Below, piece after piece: positions 30,770 to 40,123 of a stretch of DNA of 60,031 nt. Below the pieces are notes generated by a model. The model worked only from the letters and a program-made list of their open reading frames with translations, searched no databases and was not told the DNA's origin. The stretch lies in assembly GCF_003129925.1 (NCBI RefSeq), contig NZ_QFFN01000012.1, forward strand, positions 1 to 60,031, written 5' to 3'. The position numbers and the translations under genes were made by a program. The first letter of the stretch is position 1; each line of letters starts with the position of its first letter. Origin of the DNA: Bifidobacterium catulorum. Lineage in GTDB: Bacteria; Actinomycetota; Actinomycetes; Actinomycetales; Bifidobacteriaceae.

Positions 30770-30785
30770 ATTCGCTGTGACGAAC
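30770..30785. promoter_or_regulatory. ClgR-like operator candidate
   Basis: ATTCGCTGTGACGAAC resembles the actinobacterial ClgR box GTTCGC-N5-GCGAAC. It lies about 40 nt upstream of clpC in the divergent region shared with the universal stress gene. ClgR is known to control clp genes in this group; binding here is inferred. Confidence 0.45.
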
Positions 30786-30889
30786 ATTCCCCCATGCCCA
30801 TATATTGCGCTGTGAACGGAAATCGAATCCAAGGTTTTCCGTCGTGGGTCGACTATGCTGTAACCAGAACGACCATCAGGAGGTGTGTC

Positions 30890-31885
30890 ATGACCGGTGA
30901 ACATGTTCGTACCGGTGTCAATGCGAATCCGGCGGACGTCGACGGCGATCGTCCGCTCCAGGATATCGTCGTCGGCGTGGACGGATCGGAGGAATCGTTC
31001 GCCGCGCTGAAATGGGCGCTGAACGAGGCGGGAAGGACCGACCAGCACGTCAATGCCGTGTTCGGCTGGACGCACTCGTGGGACATCGATGCCGAGCCGG
31101 ATTCCGACGAGGCATGGCGCCAGGTGCGCAACGAGATCCGCGAGCTGCTGCGTTCATGGGTGGACAAGGCATCCGAGGGCATCGACTTCAACCCGGAGAA
31201 TCTCAAACTGACGTCGGTCAAGGCGTCGGGTTCGGCGGCCCTGCTGCAGATCGGGGCGAACGCGCAGCAGATCGTCATAGGCCGGCGATCTCTTGGACGC
31301 GTCGCACGCTGGTTCCTGGGTTCGCTGTCGTCCTCGCTGGCCGAGGAGGCGAAGGTGCCGGTCACGGTCGTCCGTGCCGGCGATGCGGGTTCGGCGGATT
31401 CGGTGCAGAACGACATCGCGCGCGTGCTCGATCCGGATTCGGCCGACCATACGAAAAACGGGAACCGCCGCCCCATCGTCGTCGGCATCGACGGATCCAA
31501 GGGGTCGCAGCGCGCCCTGCGTTTCGCCGTCCATGAGGCCATCGTCAACAACCGTCCTCTGCATGTGCTGTTCTGCTGGCAGATGAAGGATCTGGGCAAG
31601 ATCCCCGGATTCGAGACGACGGTGCCATCGGTCGCGGAGGGCCAGCGCCATGCGGAGGACGTCCTGCGCGGTGTCATCGCCGACGCGTATATTCCCGACG
31701 ACGTCGAGGTGCATGCCAATGCCTTCCACATCTCCGCGGGCAAGGGACTGCTCAGCGCCTCCCGATACGCGTATCAGATCGTCGTCGGCACGCGCGGCCT
31801 GTCGGGTCTGGACGCGCATTTCCTCGGTTCGGTCTCCTCGCGTGTGCTCAACGACGCGGAATGCACCGTGACCGTCGTGCATTGA
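30890..31885 (+). CDS. Tandem universal stress protein
   Basis: This 331-residue protein has two UspA domains. Domain 1 (about 20-165) begins IVVGVDGSEES and ends with GRRSLGRVARWFLGSLSSSLAEEAKVPVTVV. Domain 2 (about 190-331) begins IVVGIDGSKGS and ends with GTRGLSGLDAHFLGSVSSRVLNDAECTVTVV. Domain 2 has the ATP-binding pattern GTRG-x9-GSVS; domain 1 has a close variant. Such proteins bind ATP and support survival under starvation, acid or oxygen stress. AGGAGGTG sits 5 nt before ATG 30890. It is divergent from clpC, which suggests shared stress control. A strong terminator follows. Confidence 0.93.
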   Translation: MTGEHVRTGVNANPADVDGDRPLQDIVVGVDGSEESFAALKWALNEAGRTDQHVNAVFGWTHSWDIDAEPDSDEAWRQVRNEIRELLRSWVDKASEGIDFNPENLKLTSVKASGSAALLQIGANAQQIVIGRRSLGRVARWFLGSLSSSLAEEAKVPVTVVRAGDAGSADSVQNDIARVLDPDSADHTKNGNRRPIVVGIDGSKGSQRALRFAVHEAIVNNRPLHVLFCWQMKDLGKIPGFETTVPSVAEGQRHAEDVLRGVIADAYIPDDVEVHANAFHISAGKGLLSASRYAYQIVVGTRGLSGLDAHFLGSVSSRVLNDAECTVTVVH

Positions 31886-31926
31886 ACCGCACGACGTCCT
31901 CCGGACCGATAGGACCGATATGAATA

Positions 31927-31963
31927 TGACGGGGTCCTTGCAGCGAATGCAAGGACCCCGTCA
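31927..31963. terminator. 15-bp stem terminator
   Basis: TGACGGGGTCCTTGC and GCAAGGACCCCGTCA form a perfect 15-bp stem with a 7-nt loop, between the convergent universal stress gene and the DUF3027-like gene. It can serve both strands, though T-runs are short. Confidence 0.8.
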
Positions 31964-31966
31964 TCG

Positions 31967-32020
31967 TCTATTCGACATTATTCATCTATTCAACATTGTT
32001 CATCTATTCGATATTGTTTT
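31967..32020. repeat. Three tandem copies of an 18-bp AT-rich unit
   Basis: The unit TCTATTCRAYATTRTTCA occurs at 31967-31984, 31985-32002 and 32003-32020 with few changes. It lies right after a terminator and before the stop of the DUF3027-like gene. Copy number may vary between strains. Confidence 0.7.
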
Positions 32021-32034
32021 CGTCGCCCTTTTCG

Positions 32035-33141
32035 TCATTCATCATCGTCGTCGTTATCCCGTTCGCCACGTTCGGGCATCTGGGAGTGGAAAAGAACGAC
32101 GTCGCCGGCCAGCACGCCGAGGTAATGTCCCGCATCGTCGAAACGCGGCTCCCCGGCGGATTCCTCCGCCTCGACTTCGCCGCGCTCCTCCCGCGGGGCC
32201 TGACGCACGATGTCGATATGCAAGTCGTCGAAGGCCGGCTTGGACTGGATCCACAGGCTGCTGGGCTGCGGCGGCTCGATTTCGGAATGCTCGCCACAGC
32301 CGTGGTCACGCGAGACCACACGCCCGTCATCCGGACTCCACTTGTTGGCGCACACGCCGAACAGCAGGTTCAGCTCGCCCTTCAGCGGCACAAAGAACCC
32401 GCACGTCTCACATGGCATGCCGTCGGCGGTCTTGGTGGAGAGGGACTTGGGCCCGTGCGGGCCCGCGTACCAGCGCTGCGCGGCCTGGGCGCGACCGAGC
32501 GGGGTGAGCACGCGGCGTCGCGAGAGCTCGAACTCCTTGGCGATGTCGGCGGTCTGCGCCAGTTCGTCGCGGAGGGCCTTCTCATCGCCGGCAACGGCAT
32601 CGCCCTCTACCGAGGAATCCTTGCCTGACGTGTTGTCATCGGCATCGGCCGTATCATCGGAGGCGCCATTGCGAACGCCGTCGCCGCTATCGGCGCCATT
32701 GAGGCCGCCGTCGTCCTCCCTGTCGCCGGTCTCCCCCGTCTTACTCCCCGCCCTGTCGAGATCCTCTTCGAGACGACGCGCGTCGAGACCGTCCTCCAGA
32801 CGGGGGTCGTCCTTCTCCGTGCCGAGCGTATCGGTCACTGCGAGGTCGGTGGGCAGCAGACGGTCCTTCCAGGGAATCCACTTGGGCGGCATCAGCGAGT
32901 CGTCGCCGGGAACCAGAGACGACTCGTTCACCGTCCACATGTCGCGCTCCACGTCGTGATAGAGCGTTATCGACCACTGCCATCCCTCGTATCCGAGGAT
33001 ATCGGCGGCGAAACGGAAGTCGCTTACGTTGTCCTCCAGCTCGTGGCGGCCGAGGAACTCGCCCACCTGCGATTCCTCGTCCGCCACCTCATAGGCCACC
33101 GCCTGTGCGATGGATCGGGGGTCCGGAGTGGTTGCGGTCAT
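32035..33141 (-). CDS. DUF3027-family protein
   Basis: This 368-residue cytoplasmic protein fits the DUF3027 family by WQWSITLYHDVERDMWTVNESSL, LMPPKWIPWKDRLLPTDL, RRRVLTPLGRAQAAQRWYAGPHGP and the cysteine part PCETCGFFVPLKG...FGVCANKWSPDDGRVVSRDHGCG. CxxC and two further cysteines may bind a metal. An acidic, Asp/Gly-rich segment of about 80 residues (115-195) interrupts the conserved parts. The family usually sits beside a cold-shock gene in actinobacteria, as here (33211-33600 upstream). ATG 33141 is chosen from GAAGGTG upstream; a GTG ten codons earlier is possible. Function is not established. Confidence 0.85.
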   Translation of the reverse strand: MTATTPDPRSIAQAVAYEVADEESQVGEFLGRHELEDNVSDFRFAADILGYEGWQWSITLYHDVERDMWTVNESSLVPGDDSLMPPKWIPWKDRLLPTDLAVTDTLGTEKDDPRLEDGLDARRLEEDLDRAGSKTGETGDREDDGGLNGADSGDGVRNGASDDTADADDNTSGKDSSVEGDAVAGDEKALRDELAQTADIAKEFELSRRRVLTPLGRAQAAQRWYAGPHGPKSLSTKTADGMPCETCGFFVPLKGELNLLFGVCANKWSPDDGRVVSRDHGCGEHSEIEPPQPSSLWIQSKPAFDDLHIDIVRQAPREERGEVEAEESAGEPRFDDAGHYLGVLAGDVVLFHSQMPERGERDNDDDDE

Positions 33142-33210
33142 CGCTGCACCTTCAATCGTGTGTTCGGTCACGGTATTCGTATAGGTCCTGAAATATGTCG
33201 ATGGACTCGG

Positions 33211-33600
33211 TCAGTCCTGGACGTCGAAGTTGTCGGCCACCGCGCGAAGCAGGGTGGCGAGCTTCTTGGATTCGGCGGACGAGGGGTACCGGTGCCGCCG
33301 CAGCGTGCCGCCGGCGGAGTCGAGCAGCTTGATGAGGTCCTCCACGATGGCGGCCATGTCGTCCGGCTTGGGCCGGGACGCCTTGACCATGGACGGCAGC
33401 GCCGCGGCCACGGTCACGCCCATGGCCTGCGGGCCCTTGCGACCGTCGATCACCGAGAACTCCACCTTGGCGCCCTTACGCAGCGTAGTGACGCCGGCCG
33501 GCAGCGCGGCGGACGGCAGGAACACGTCGCTGCCATCATCGCCCGTGATGAAGCCGTAGCCTTTTTTCGCGTCGAACCAACGAATCTTTCCGCTGGGCAT
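33211..33600 (-). CDS. Cold-shock domain protein with C-terminal extension
   Basis: The protein has 129 residues. The first 65 are a cold-shock domain with RNP1 KGYGFITG and RNP2-like VFLPSAAL; the usual VFVH is VFLP. The C-terminal 60 residues are helical (DDMAAIVEDLIKLLDSAG) and match the longer CspB-type proteins of actinobacteria. It should bind single-stranded nucleic acid. ATG 33600 follows GAGGTG with 8-nt spacing. It lies upstream of the DUF3027-like gene, probably in one operon. Confidence 0.9.
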   Translation of the reverse strand: MPSGKIRWFDAKKGYGFITGDDGSDVFLPSAALPAGVTTLRKGAKVEFSVIDGRKGPQAMGVTVAAALPSMVKASRPKPDDMAAIVEDLIKLLDSAGGTLRRHRYPSSAESKKLATLLRAVADNFDVQD

Positions 33601-33735
33601 TCTTTCCACACCTCACTGATCACTCATGTGCATTCGGTCATGCACGCGCAAGTCATGTGCTTGCTACACCCCGTGTACTTGTTACACCCGTGGCGTTCCG
33701 GGCTCACCGCCCCGAAGCCAAATGATTATTATACC

Positions 33736-35547
33736 TTACGCCTTCGCCGGGGTTGCGCCCCCTCGCGACGGGGCGGCCGGTCCGACCTCCTCGGACATGG
33801 GGATCTCGGGCATGGGAATGATCACGGTGAAGGTGAGTCCTCCGCCGAAGGTCTCGGAGGCGCAGATCAGACCATGATGGGCCTTGATGGCGGACTGCGC
33901 GATGGACATGCCAAGGCCGGTTCCGCCCTTTTCGCGGGCGCGCGAGGGGTCGGCGGTGTAGAAGCGCTCGAAGATCTTCTGTCTGGCCTTGGCTGGCATG
34001 CCCGGGCCGTGGTCGATGACCTGGGCGACGGCGAAGCGCCGTCCGCTGCCCGTGGACGCCGCCACCTGCGCCGCCTGGATGAACTGGTCGAGGGACGCGT
34101 CGGTGGACGGCATCCGGCCGAGGTCGATGTCGGGAAGCGATGCGGGGATGACGGAGATGCCCATCTCCACGGGGGATTCCGCCGGCGTGTAGCGGTGGAT
34201 GTTGCCCACGATGTTCGTCACGACCTGACGGAGCCGTGCGGGATCGCCCTGAAGGGTGACGTCGGAAAGCTTGCCCGGCACGAACGACAGATGCGAGGGG
34301 ATGGCCTGCTGGCCGGGCGCGGGGGCGAGCGGTGCGTCTCCGCCGGCGAGCGCGATGCCGCCGAGCCTGATGGTGCGTTCCGGATCGAGGGCGTGCAGGT
34401 CCTCGGCGGATTCCGAGATGATGTTGTGCAGCCTGGCTTTCTGGTTGGTGTTGACGCCACGCCCTTCGTCCATGCGGGCGAGGGACAGCAGGTCCTCGAC
34501 GAGAGCGGCCATGCGCGTGCTGGATTTTTCGATGTGGTCGATGGATTCGTCGGCCCGTTCCAGCGCGCCGGGATAGTCCCGCTGCATCTTGTACAGCTCG
34601 GCATAGCCGTGGATGGCCGCCAATGGTGTGCGTAGCTCATGGCTGGCGTCGGAAACGAACTGCTTCATCTTCTCGGTGGTCTCCTGCTGCTCGCGGAAGC
34701 TCTGCTCGATCCGCGACAGCATCTGGTTGAGCGACGCCGAAAGGGAGCCGACCTCGGTGTTCTCGGGCGATTGCGGCACGCGTTGCGACAGGTCGCCGTT
34801 GGCGATCTTGGCTGCGGTTTTCTCGATGCGTTTGAGCGGCATGAGCGTTCGGTCGATGGCCAGCGTGGCCATGACGGTCGCGAACACGATGATGGCGATG
34901 CCGACGACGAGGAAGTATTTGGTGATGATGCCCAGCGTGTCCTCCATGTCGTGCAGCGAAAGCGCGATGAAGGCCATGCCATGGGTGGCCGGGGTGGTGG
35001 CGGTGGCACGGATGGTCCATTCGACGGCGATGACGCGCCATGGCGCCGTGGCCATCTGCAGCGAGGCCCGGCTCGTGGCCCCTCCGGCCGACTGTACCCT
35101 TGCGGCGGCGGTGAACGGCTTGCCGAGCTGTATGCCGTCGAGGCTGCCGGACGCCGGAAGACTGGGTTCGGAGATCACGTTGTCGGCGAGTTTGGGGACA
35201 AGCGGCGTGGAGGTGATGTTGTAGTCCGAGTCCCGGATCTGCACGTAGTAGTCGATGAGTCCCAGCGTGCCGGTGTTGTCGGTCTTCTGCAGGTCGCCGA
35301 TGTTGTTGAGGACCAGTTCCGACTGGCGTTGCAGCTGCGTATCGGTCTTGTCGATGATGTAGGCGCTGACCAGCTGACGGACGGCGAAGGCGATGATGCC
35401 GCCGCTGACGAGCAGCAGCACCAGGATGATGGACACCAGCTTGGTGGACAGCGACACGGCGTCGATGTGCCGCAGCAGCGGGTTGTCGCTGCGCGACTTC
35501 GCCGGTTTGGACTTGGTCCGCACCTCGCCCTTCGTTCCGCCCGACAT
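33736..35547 (-). CDS. Sensor histidine kinase
   Basis: The protein has 603 residues. A basic N-terminus is followed by TM1 (about 35-57, LVSIILVLLLVSGGIIAFAV), an extracytoplasmic sensor of about 150 residues, TM2 (about 215-238), a HAMP linker (MPLKRIEKTAAKIANGDLSQRV), the H-box SDASHELRTPLAAI at about His300, and the HATPase with ATNIVGNIHRYTPA-like N box, DHGPGMP and GGTGLGMSIA. It autophosphorylates and passes phosphate to the regulator encoded 19 nt upstream. A Pro/Gly-rich insert lies in the ATPase domain. ATG 35547 follows GGGGGGTG. The signal is unknown; the family resembles envelope-stress kinases. Confidence 0.95.
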   Translation of the reverse strand: MSGGTKGEVRTKSKPAKSRSDNPLLRHIDAVSLSTKLVSIILVLLLVSGGIIAFAVRQLVSAYIIDKTDTQLQRQSELVLNNIGDLQKTDNTGTLGLIDYYVQIRDSDYNITSTPLVPKLADNVISEPSLPASGSLDGIQLGKPFTAAARVQSAGGATSRASLQMATAPWRVIAVEWTIRATATTPATHGMAFIALSLHDMEDTLGIITKYFLVVGIAIIVFATVMATLAIDRTLMPLKRIEKTAAKIANGDLSQRVPQSPENTEVGSLSASLNQMLSRIEQSFREQQETTEKMKQFVSDASHELRTPLAAIHGYAELYKMQRDYPGALERADESIDHIEKSSTRMAALVEDLLSLARMDEGRGVNTNQKARLHNIISESAEDLHALDPERTIRLGGIALAGGDAPLAPAPGQQAIPSHLSFVPGKLSDVTLQGDPARLRQVVTNIVGNIHRYTPAESPVEMGISVIPASLPDIDLGRMPSTDASLDQFIQAAQVAASTGSGRRFAVAQVIDHGPGMPAKARQKIFERFYTADPSRAREKGGTGLGMSIAQSAIKAHHGLICASETFGGGLTFTVIIPMPEIPMSEEVGPAAPSRGGATPAKA

Positions 35548-35566
35548 GAATTCACCCCCCACTGGA

Positions 35567-36322
35567 TCAGGCTCCGGGGGCGGACTTGGGCGCACGGATC
35601 ATGTATCCGATACCGCGCTTGGTCTGGATGAGCGGATCGACCTTGCGAGTCTCGCCGTCCTCGTCCTCGTAGGTGACTCCGTCCACCTTCTTGCGCAGAT
35701 ACGAGATGTAGGATTCCACGATGGCGGCGTCGCCGCCCCAGTCGTACTGCCATACGTGGTCGAGGATCTGGGCCTTGGAGAGCACCCGCCCCTCGTTGTC
35801 CATGAGATAGCGCAGCAGCTTGTATTCGGTGGGGCTGAGCTCCACGACCTGTCCGTGGCGGGTCACATCGTGGGAGTCCTCGTTGATCTCAAGGTCGGCG
35901 ACGCGGATGATGGGGTCGTCCTCGGCCTGTTCGCGGGTGCGGCGGAGGATGGCCCTGATCCTCGCCACGACCTCCTCAAGACTGAACGGCTTGGTCACGT
36001 AGTCGTCTCCGCCCACGGTGAGGCCCATGACCTTGTCCTGGGTGTCGTCGCGCGCGGTGAGGAACAGCACCGGGGCGTCGATGCCTTCCTGACGGATACG
36101 TCTGGTGACGGTGAACCCGTCGATGTCAGGGAGCATCACGTCAAGCACGATGAGATCGGGATCGGTCTTCTCTATGACCTCGATGGCTTCGGAGCCCGAG
36201 GCCGCGGTGCTCACCTCGAAGCCGGAGAAATGCAGCGAGGCGACCAGCAGCTCGCGGATGGACGGCTCGTCGTCGACGACGACGATCGATGCTTCTATGG
36301 ATTTGCTCATGGTGTTAAGCAT
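35567..36322 (-). CDS. OmpR-family response regulator
   Basis: This 251-residue protein has a receiver domain with the acidic pair VVDDEPS, phospho-acceptor Asp61 in LIVLDVMLPD, and Lys in TKPFSLEE, followed by a winged-helix domain (LSPTEYKLLRYLMDNEGRVLS...ESYISYLRKKVD...RGIGYMI). It controls unknown genes on phosphorylation by the kinase downstream. ATG 36322 with GGAGGACC just before it is preferred, overlapping the upstream TPM-domain gene by 8 nt and implying translational coupling. A second ATG at 36310 lies too far from the ribosome site. Confidence 0.95.
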   Translation of the reverse strand: MLNTMSKSIEASIVVVDDEPSIRELLVASLHFSGFEVSTAASGSEAIEVIEKTDPDLIVLDVMLPDIDGFTVTRRIRQEGIDAPVLFLTARDDTQDKVMGLTVGGDDYVTKPFSLEEVVARIRAILRRTREQAEDDPIIRVADLEINEDSHDVTRHGQVVELSPTEYKLLRYLMDNEGRVLSKAQILDHVWQYDWGGDAAIVESYISYLRKKVDGVTYEDEDGETRKVDPLIQTKRGIGYMIRAPKSAPGA

Positions 36323-37214
36323 GGTCCTCCGCACTGGATGTTTCCTGAATATCCGCTGAATCCTTGTCGGACCGCGAATCCCCCTTGTCGGTCGAACCGG
36401 CGTCCGCGCCGGACTCCGTCGCACGGGAGCGGCGCCCCGAACGGCGACGCTCCCTGCGCGCCAGCTGACGGTCTGCGCGGGATTTGCCACGCCTGTGCAG
36501 GACGACGAACACCACCGCGGCGATCACGAGAACAGCCAACGCCGCGATGAAGACGATGATGCCGACGTTGCTGAATCTGGACGTGGACGACGACTCATGC
36601 AGCGTCTTGATCTGGTCCGTCAACGCTATGGCCGATCCGGACCAGTCCGGGGTGTCCCCCTTGGTCAGCGGGTTCAGCGCCGCCTGCGAAAGCGAGTCGA
36701 CGGTGTCCTGCCTTTTCAGCCATTCATCGGAATTGGACGACACGACCACCACCAGGTTGCCGTCTTCGGAGGCGACCGCGAGCATGACGGTGTTGGGCGC
36801 CGGATTGGAGTCCTTCAGCAGGTTTGCAGCCCATTGGTCGGGGTCCTGGCCTTCGGAGAACTTCGGCAGGTACAGCAGCCTGACGGTGACGCCGGTCTCT
36901 TTTTTGGTCGCGCTCAATGCGTCGGAGACCTTGCCGAGGTTGTCGCCCAGAAGATTCTCGGTATCGGTGATGTTGTCGGTCACCGTGACGCCGACGCCCG
37001 ACGACCCCGTGCCCTGCTGACTGGGAGTGGCGCTTTCGTCGGCGGCCGATGCGGCGGGCGTCGACATCGCCAGCATCAGCATGAACGCGACGAACGCCGC
37101 CACGGCCAGCCACATCACCGTCCGAATGCCGAAGGTTGTCCCCATTCCCCCTTCGCGGGTGGTCCGTTCGTCCACATTGCCTGAATGGATTGCTGTCATC
37201 TGCTTGGTTCTCAT
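36315..37214 (-). CDS. TPM-domain membrane protein
   Basis: The protein has 299 residues. A signal-anchor lies near 30-57 (MWLAVAAFVAFMLMLAMSTPAASA). An extracytoplasmic TPM domain follows (about 75-200: VTDNITDTENLLGDNLGKVSDAL, GVTVRLLYLPKF), then TM2 (about 228-252, VGIIVFIAALAVLVIAAVVFVVL) and a long basic-then-acidic cytoplasmic tail. TPM proteins are known in photosystem repair and envelope quality control; its role here is open. ATG 37214 has TACAGT exactly 7 nt upstream and no ribosome site, so the mRNA is probably leaderless. It heads an operon with the two-component system and could be its sensing partner. Confidence 0.85.
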   Translation of the reverse strand: MRTKQMTAIHSGNVDERTTREGGMGTTFGIRTVMWLAVAAFVAFMLMLAMSTPAASAADESATPSQQGTGSSGVGVTVTDNITDTENLLGDNLGKVSDALSATKKETGVTVRLLYLPKFSEGQDPDQWAANLLKDSNPAPNTVMLAVASEDGNLVVVVSSNSDEWLKRQDTVDSLSQAALNPLTKGDTPDWSGSAIALTDQIKTLHESSSTSRFSNVGIIVFIAALAVLVIAAVVFVVLHRRGKSRADRQLARRERRRSGRRSRATESGADAGSTDKGDSRSDKDSADIQETSSAEDHA

Positions 37215-37221
37215 ATTGTCA

Positions 37222-37227
37222 ACTGTA
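37222..37227 (-). promoter_or_regulatory. Candidate leaderless -10 box
   Basis: TACAGT on the minus strand is followed by TGACAAT and then ATG 37214, a 7-nt gap. Confidence 0.55.
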
Positions 37228-37293
37228 ACGGCTCGGATTCGCAAATCGAATGCGTGAACCGTGAAAACACCCGGAAAGCGAAAGGAAACCGCC

Positions 37294-37584
37294 ATGCCCC
37301 AGTACCAAGTCGATTCGGAACAGATCCAATCGTCCAGCGCCGCCGTATCGGCGTCGGTGAGCCAGATACGCGAGGCCGTCAACGGCATGTACGCCAACCT
37401 CAATCAACTGCAAAGCGTATGGAAGGGCAGTGCTTCGGCGCAGTTCACGTCGGTCGCCGCGCAATGGCGCGCCGCGCAGCAGCAGATGGAGGCGTCGCTG
37501 GAATCCATCCAGAACGCGTTGGCGCAGGCGTCGGTCGTCTATTCCGATGCCGAGGCGCAGGCGTCGCGTCTCTTCGCCGGCTGA
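37294..37584 (+). CDS. WXG100 (ESAT-6-like) protein
   Basis: The protein has 96 residues and is helical, with VWKGSAS (the WXG turn) at about residues 43-49 between two long helices. It fits the WXG100 family, whose members leave the cell by type VII secretion or act as small partners for larger substrates. The C-terminus QASRLFAG lacks a clear YxxxD/E export signal, though VVYSDAEAQ nearby is similar. AAAGGA lies 8 nt before ATG 37294. No secretion ATPase is in the window; a hairpin follows the gene. It stands alone between the TPM operon and groEL. Confidence 0.9.
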   Translation: MPQYQVDSEQIQSSSAAVSASVSQIREAVNGMYANLNQLQSVWKGSASAQFTSVAAQWRAAQQQMEASLESIQNALAQASVVYSDAEAQASRLFAG

Positions 37585-37653
37585 CCATTCCGGTCGGAAC
37601 GGATTCGGAGAAGACAGGAAACAGCCATATGAAACAACCATATGGACGGAAAA

Positions 37654-37681
37654 GGGTCCCGACCCATTTGGGTCGGGACCC
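37654..37681. terminator. Bidirectional terminator between WXG100 and groEL
   Basis: GGGTCCCGACCC and GGGTCGGGACCC form a 12-bp perfect stem with a 4-nt loop. On the minus strand TTTT follows, which serves groEL; the WXG100 gene ends 70 nt before it on the other side. Confidence 0.8.
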
Positions 37682-37822
37682 GTCGTGTTGACCGAGGTCG
37701 GCCATAATCGGAAATCACCCGCGGTCATGGCCTGCCGGTATAGCCGGCGCGAGACCTCACATCGGGGATGACCGATAGCAGCAGGTATCGTCAGTAGACA
37801 CTGCCGTCAGTAGACACTGCCG

Positions 37823-39475
<1,653 letters not shown>

Positions 39476-39519
39476 TCACCGTCCACGGATCGTTCCCACG
39501 AGGCCGTCAGCTGCCATCG

Positions 39520-39546
39520 TTATCACTCTCACGCTTCGAGTGCTAA
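39520..39546. promoter_or_regulatory. CIRCE element 1 (HrcA operator)
   Basis: TTATCACTC-N9-GAGTGCTAA differs from the CIRCE consensus TTAGCACTC-N9-GAGTGCTAA at one base. It lies about 80 nt upstream of the groEL start. Confidence 0.9.
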
Positions 39547-39554
39547 CTGTGAGA

Positions 39555-39581
39555 TTAGCACTCGAAGCATGAGAGTGCCAA
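39555..39581. promoter_or_regulatory. CIRCE element 2 (HrcA operator)
   Basis: TTAGCACTC-N9-GAGTGCCAA has one mismatch to consensus. It follows element 1 after 8 nt. The inner arms of the two elements are complementary over 14 bp or so. Confidence 0.9.
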
Positions 39582-39637
39582 ATGTTCGTCGTGGGCATAT
39601 GCCGCAACAGTCGTGCACTCCAAGGGAAACGGGCATG

Positions 39638-39682
39638 AAAAAAGGCTCCGACGCGCCTCACACCACACCGCGCATCGGAGCC
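39638..39682 (-). terminator. Intrinsic terminator of cspA
   Basis: On the minus strand GGCTCCGA ... TCGGAGCC is followed directly by TTTTTT (39643-39638). It begins 18 nt after the cspA stop. Confidence 0.9.
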
Positions 39683-39699
39683 CGACAGGAGAAAATCCC

Positions 39700-39903
39700 T
39701 TAGAGCTTGGTCACCTTGGTGGCCTGCATCCCCTTCGGTCCCTTCTCGGATTCATATTCGACCTTGTCCCCCTCATCCAGGGTGCGATACCCTTGAGCGT
39801 TGATTGCCGAATAATGAACGAAAACATCTTCGCCGCCATCCTCGGGAGTGATGAAACCATACCCCTTGGTCGCGTTGAAGAACTTTACCGTACCCGTTGC
39901 CAT
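39700..39903 (-). CDS. cspA: Cold-shock protein CspA
   Basis: This 67-residue single cold-shock domain protein has RNP1 KGYGFI and RNP2 VFVHYSAI and is of normal family length. It binds RNA and single-stranded DNA and melts mRNA structure. AAAGGGAAG precedes the ATG. A good promoter at 40007-40034 would give a leader of about 97 nt, typical of cold-controlled csp mRNAs. A perfect terminator follows. This is the short form; a longer CspB-like protein is encoded at 33211-33600. Confidence 0.97.
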   Translation of the reverse strand: MATGTVKFFNATKGYGFITPEDGGEDVFVHYSAINAQGYRTLDEGDKVEYESEKGPKGMQATKVTKL

Positions 39904-40006
39904 AACAACTTCCCTTTAGTAGCTGTACAAACACCGCCCCACGCATGACAAAAACCGCACATCATGGAGTTCGACGGTCGCGCACTTCACCGCACGCTAG
40001 CTACCC

Positions 40007-40034
40007 ATTCTAAGGCCTCTTCGCCGTTATTCAA
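40007..40034 (-). promoter_or_regulatory. Housekeeping-type promoter of cspA
   Basis: On the minus strand TTGAAT (40034-40029), a 16-nt spacer and TAGAAT (40012-40007) make a good -35/-10 pair. The predicted start is near 40000. Confidence 0.65.
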
Positions 40035-40123
40035 CAATCGGGACGATACCGACAGCCATAATCGGACCCCGGGAACGGTTCCCAACCGGTTTTCCCCCTC
40101 ACGGAAACACCCGTGCGGGACGG

